A DNA stretch of 64,000 bases from NCBI RefSeq assembly GCF_002007105.1, contig NZ_MVBC01000004.1, positions 304,095 to 368,094 on the forward strand. The letters run 5' to 3'. Source of the stretch: Hymenobacter sp. CRA2. GTDB lineage: Bacteria; Bacteroidota; Bacteroidia; Cytophagales; Hymenobacteraceae. Below are positions 60,964-64,000 of this stretch, piece after piece. Both the position numbers and the translations under genes were made by a program. The first letter of the stretch is position 1; every line of letters begins with the position of its first letter. A model generated the notes under the pieces. That model was given only the letters and a program-made list of their open reading frames with translations. It ran no database searches and had not been told where the DNA came from.

Positions 60964-61522
60964 GATGAGGCGTGGTTGAGGTGGTGGGATGGGCCGAAGC
61001 CGAGGCGGCTTCGAGGCGGCGCTGCAGCATGGCGCGGGCCTTGCTGAGCTGCGACTTGCTGGTGCCTTCCGAAATGCCCAGCATTTCCGCAATCTCGGGG
61101 TGGGTATACCCTTCGATGGCGTATAAGTTGAACACCGTGCGGTAGCCCGCGGGCAGCTCGCTCAGGAGCTGCATCAGGTCGGCGGCCGCCATGTCGCTTT
61201 CGGCTGTGGCCTGCGTGGAGGGCACGTCGGTCACCATGTCGTCGATGGCCAGGTGCAGGGGCTCCTTACGGCGCAGCTGCCCGAGGGCTTCGTTGACCAT
61301 GATGCGCCGGATCCAGCCCTCAAACGAGCCTTCGTGCCGGTACTGCTCCAGGGCCCGGAACACCTTCACGAAGCCGGTCAGCATGGCTTCTTCGGCGTCG
61401 GCGCGCTGGCGCAGGTAGCGCAGGCACACGGTCAGCATCAGCCCGGCAAACCGCTCGTAGAGCAGCTTCTGTGCCCGGACGCTGCCTTGGCGGCAGGCGC
61501 TGATGAGTTCGACTTCGTTCAC
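60944..61522 (-). CDS. ECF-type RNA polymerase sigma factor
   Basis: This 192-residue sigma-70 family protein has region 2 (YERFAGLMLTVCLRYLRQRADAEEAMLTGFVKVF with the DAEE motif) and region 4 (LSELPAGYRTVFNLYAIEGYTHPEIAEMLGISEGT). No sigma 1.1 or region 3 is present, so it is of the ECF group. It probably responds to an envelope signal through the downstream membrane protein. The start is a GTG at 61522. Target promoters are not identified. Confidence 0.93.
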   Translation of the reverse strand: MNEVELISACRQGSVRAQKLLYERFAGLMLTVCLRYLRQRADAEEAMLTGFVKVFRALEQYRHEGSFEGWIRRIMVNEALGQLRRKEPLHLAIDDMVTDVPSTQATAESDMAAADLMQLLSELPAGYRTVFNLYAIEGYTHPEIAEMLGISEGTSKSQLSKARAMLQRRLEAASASAHPTTSTTPHHATGRY

Positions 61523-61700
61523 AGCTCAGAAAGGTAGAAGTAGGGCAGTAGCGGTGGTGTTTGAAGCGCTAGATGGCGAAGCCGCGGGTGGCGTTGCCCG
61601 GCGGCGTAAAAAAAGTTGCAAGCCCCGCGTCGTCTTCACGCAAGTGCCTGATGACGTGTGGACTATTTTGGCGGGTTGACCAAGCCACCGGCGAAAATAA

Positions 61701-61732
61701 GAAACCCCGAACCGCAGCCGGTTCGGGGTTTC
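61701..61732 (-). terminator. Rho-independent terminator of the CoA-binding protein gene
   Basis: GAAACCCCGAACCG pairs with CGGTTCGGGGTTTC, a perfect 14-bp stem with a 4-nt loop, 33 nt after the stop of the gene above on the minus strand. Confidence 0.8.
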
Positions 61733-61764
61733 TCAGGAAAGTAGAAAGCAAATGAGCCGCCGGC

Positions 61765-62130
61765 TTAGTAGTTGCCCACCGACAGCATCACCAATGTGCA
61801 GGCTTCCAGGGTCTGAATGCCTTGTTCGCGGGCCCTGCGCTCCAGCTCGTAGTTCTCGGTGCCGGGGTTGAAGATGATGCGCTTGGGCTTCAGGTCCAGA
61901 ATGTAATCGTACCAGGCCGGCTGGTTTTGCGGGCCCACGTACAGCGTCACGGTGTCGACGCTGTCCACTTCCGGCTTGTCCACGTGGATGTCGAGCCCGG
62001 CTACCTGGCCTTTGCGGATGCCCACCGGCACCACGTCGTGGCCGTGGCTTTTCAGGCGGTTGACGGCCTGGAAGGAGTAGCGCGAGGGGTTGTCGGAGGC
62101 GCCGATGACGACGGTTTTCTTGTTAGCCAT
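61765..62130 (-). CDS. CoA-binding (YccU-like) protein
   Basis: This 121-residue cytoplasmic protein of the CoA_binding_2 family has a Rossmann fold with VVIGASDNPSRYSFQAVNRL, DVVPVGIRKGQVAGLDI, VDTVTLYVGPQNQPAWYDYIL and IIFNPGTENYELERRAREQGI, then EACTLVMLSVGNY. It matches YccU-type proteins in length and order. The biochemical role is unknown. ATG at 62130. A terminator follows. Confidence 0.9.
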   Translation of the reverse strand: MANKKTVVIGASDNPSRYSFQAVNRLKSHGHDVVPVGIRKGQVAGLDIHVDKPEVDSVDTVTLYVGPQNQPAWYDYILDLKPKRIIFNPGTENYELERRAREQGIQTLEACTLVMLSVGNY

Positions 62131-62219
62131 ATCAGAAAGCGCAGCACGGCTGCACCCGTTTAGCAGTGAAAGATGGTGGTAGCTGCCTATACGCAGCGCC
62201 CGGCCCGATCGGATAACCG

Positions 62220-63785
62220 CTACAGCAGGGCCGCGGCCGCTTCGGCGCACCGCTCCCCGTCCATGGCCGCCGATACGATGCCGCCCGCAAAGCCGGCGCC
62301 CTCGCCGCACGGAAACAGGCCGCGCACCTCTGGGTGCTCCAGCGTGGCCGCGTCGCGCGGAATGCGCACCGGCGAGGAGGTGCGGCTTTCCACGCCTACA
62401 ATCTGCGCCGCGTTGGTGGTGTAGCCCGGAATCTTGCGCCCGAAGGCCCGGAACCCCTGCCGCAGGCGGTCGGCCAGCACCGAGCCCAGCACCTCGTCCA
62501 TCGGCACCGATACCAGGCCCGGCTGGTAGGAGGTTTCCAGCAGCGTGCGGGAAGTTTTATTCTGCACAAAGTCGCCCAGCAGCTGCGCCGGGGCCAGCTG
62601 CGTGCCGCCCGCCAGCTGGCAGGCCCGCTGCTCGATTTCCTGCTGCACGCGCAGCCCGGCCAGCACGCCGTCGCGCTTCAGGTTCATGTCCTCCGGCTCG
62701 ATGGCTACCACGATGCCGGAATTGGCAAAGCGCGAGTCGCGGCGCGAGGGCGACATGCCATTGACCACCACTTCGCCCGGAGCCGTGGCCGCCGGCACAA
62801 TGAAGCCGCCGGGACACATGCAGAACGAAAATACGCCGCGCTGTCCGCCGGGCCCCTCGCTTTGCTGCACCAGCGCGTACGAAGCCGCCGGTAGCTGGCC
62901 GCGGTCCTTGCAGTGGTACTGGGCCTCGTCGATCAATTCCTGCGGGTGCTCCACGCGCACGCCCAGGGCAAACGGTTTGGCCTCGATGCGCACCTGACGG
63001 CGCTGCAGCAGCTCATAAATGTCCCGCGCGGAGTGGCCGGTGGCCAGAATCACCGCGTCGCCCAGGATTTCCTGGCCCTGCCCGGTGACGACGCCGCGGA
63101 TACGCCCGGCCGAGAGAATCAGGTCATCCACACGCGTGTCGAAGTGCACTTCCCCGCCGTGGTCGAGGATGCTCTGGCGCAGGGCCTGCACCACGTAAGG
63201 CAGCTTGTTGGTGCCGATGTGCGGGTGCGCATCCACCAGGATTTCGGGCGTAGCGCCGTGCTGCACCAGCAGGCGCAGAATACGCTGCACGTCGCCGCGC
63301 TTTTTGGAGCGGGTGTAGAGCTTCCCGTCGGAGTAGGTGCCCGCGCCGCCTTCGCCGAAGCAGTAGTTGGAGTCGGGATTCACCACGTGCTCCTTGTTCA
63401 GGGCGGCCAGGTCGCGCCGGCGCGTGCGTACGTCCTTGCCGCGCTCCACCACAATGGGCTTCAGTCCCAGTTCGATGCAGCGCAGGGCGGCAAACAGCCC
63501 GGCCGAGCCGGCACCTACGATAACTACACGCTTCGGAGCGCGGCTCACGTCCTGGTACTGCACCCAGGGCCCGAACAGCTCCCGCGGCGGGGGCGTCTGG
63601 TACACGTCGGCGCGCAGACGCACGCCCACGTTGCGTCCGCGGGCGTCAATTGAGCGGCGCAGCAGATGGACAAAATCGGCCTCGCCGGGCTTCAGGCCGG
63701 CAGCATCCAGGAGGGCCCGGTAGCGGGCCAGTTCGTCGTACGCCTCGGCGGGCGAAAGGACGATTTCAACTTCGCGTTTTTGCAT
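62220..63785 (-). CDS. NAD(P)/FAD-dependent oxidoreductase
   Basis: This 521-residue flavoprotein has an N-terminal extension (residues 1-85), then the dinucleotide fold VVIVGAGSAGLFAALRCIELGLKP, followed by NSNYCFGEGGAGTYSDGKLYTR-like residues. Later motifs are VILATGHSARDIYELL and LFPCGEGAGFAGGI, both typical of the COG2509-type FAD dehydrogenases. Substrate unknown. ATG at 63785, with a TATCTTTG -7 box about 55 nt upstream. Confidence 0.92.
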   Translation of the reverse strand: MQKREVEIVLSPAEAYDELARYRALLDAAGLKPGEADFVHLLRRSIDARGRNVGVRLRADVYQTPPPRELFGPWVQYQDVSRAPKRVVIVGAGSAGLFAALRCIELGLKPIVVERGKDVRTRRRDLAALNKEHVVNPDSNYCFGEGGAGTYSDGKLYTRSKKRGDVQRILRLLVQHGATPEILVDAHPHIGTNKLPYVVQALRQSILDHGGEVHFDTRVDDLILSAGRIRGVVTGQGQEILGDAVILATGHSARDIYELLQRRQVRIEAKPFALGVRVEHPQELIDEAQYHCKDRGQLPAASYALVQQSEGPGGQRGVFSFCMCPGGFIVPAATAPGEVVVNGMSPSRRDSRFANSGIVVAIEPEDMNLKRDGVLAGLRVQQEIEQRACQLAGGTQLAPAQLLGDFVQNKTSRTLLETSYQPGLVSVPMDEVLGSVLADRLRQGFRAFGRKIPGYTTNAAQIVGVESRTSSPVRIPRDAATLEHPEVRGLFPCGEGAGFAGGIVSAAMDGERCAEAAAALL

Positions 63786-63840
63786 CGGAAAAGGCGGCGG
63801 GGAGCTGGGCCCGCAAGCCGTTTAGGTAAGGCTCAGACGG

Positions 63841-63848
63841 CAAAGATA
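63841..63848 (-). promoter_or_regulatory. -7 box TATCTTTG for the FAD oxidoreductase
   Basis: Exact TAnnTTTG match on the minus strand, 55 nt before the ATG. No clear TTG at the -33 distance. Confidence 0.45.
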
Positions 63849-63883
63849 CGGCGAATGGTTCCGGAGCCGAAGCTATAGCGGAT

Positions 63884-64000
63884 TCATGAACGATGTACAT
63901 GATAACCACAATGGTTGAACCAGGCTTTGGCATCCTTGCTGGAAATCCACTCAACCGCGGTTTGGATAGCCGCCTCCAGTGCTTCACGGGTACGGGCCTG
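63884..64000 (-). mobile_element. 3' end of an IS630-type transposase gene
   Basis: The frame is open from the right edge to a TGA at 63884 (38 residues seen). The end AKAWFNHCGYHVHRS matches the C-terminal WF-x-HCGY pattern of IS630-family transposases. The rest of the element lies outside the window, so it may be intact or a fragment. No inverted repeat was identified. Confidence 0.6.

Noticed and set aside
1..64000. tRNA, rRNA, CRISPR array or riboswitch
   Set aside because: I looked through the intergenic regions and saw no tRNA arm pattern, no regularly spaced repeats and no known riboswitch core, including upstream of ribE and thyA.

Overview
The window looks like a chromosomal segment of a high-GC Bacteroidota, most like the Hymenobacter/Cytophagales group. 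Three things point there: lineage-typical families (T9SS C-terminal sorting domain, DUF4369-TlpA thioredoxins, YwqK/MORN proteins with a TonB C-terminal domain, DUF6090, a lipoprotein-type Omp85), near absence of Shine-Dalgarno signals, and several upstream matches to the Bacteroidota -7 box TAnnTTTG. The genus is an inference from protein style. No rRNA, tRNA, CRISPR array or complete insertion sequence was seen.

Layout. 1-9.6 kb (minus strand): a MoxR ATPase / SWIM zinc-finger / DUF5691 / DUF5682 cluster, interrupted by two SUKH-type (SMI1/KNR4-like) proteins, two unknown proteins and a 2-oxoglutarate oxygenase. The VWA partner expected in such clusters would lie beyond the left edge. 9.7-16.8 kb: a zinc-ribbon DUF2007-like protein, a coiled-coil exported protein, a twice-frameshifted lipoprotein gene, an MMPL/RND exporter, a small Cys-rich secreted protein, a PAS-only sensor and a cell-wall amidase. 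17-26 kb: an orphan HsdR-N-like nuclease, thyA, a 30%-GC island with a palindromic repeat, an aminotransferase IV, dprA, a MerR regulator and alaS with a low-GC internal block.

26-35.4 kb: an S41 protease, a YwqG-like protein, and five paralogous exported YwqK-repeat/TonB-C proteins mixed with an SPFH protein, a DUF6090 protein and a helical exported protein. 35.5-42.6 kb: gatB followed by four paralogous DUF4369-thioredoxin proteins, the third without its CXXC motif. 42.6-53 kb: acyl-CoA thioesterase, T9SS-exported M43 metalloprotease, pcm, polyprenyl glycosylphosphotransferase, ribE, DUF2233 glycosidase, PAP2 phosphatase, hemF and TerC. 53-64 kb: fused 2-oxoacid dehydrogenase E1, TamL-like Omp85, SpoU methyltransferase, an ECF sigma / membrane anti-sigma-like / outer-membrane-protein module, a CoA-binding protein, an FAD oxidoreductase, and the 3' end of an IS630-type transposase at the right edge.

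How it fits together. Most single genes are housekeeping. The accessory interest lies in the MoxR/DUF5682 cluster with its immunity-like cargo, and in two envelope paralogue arrays (YwqK-TonB and TlpA) that appear to have grown by tandem duplication. Coordinates and motifs were read by eye. Family names come from recognition of motifs, not from searches.
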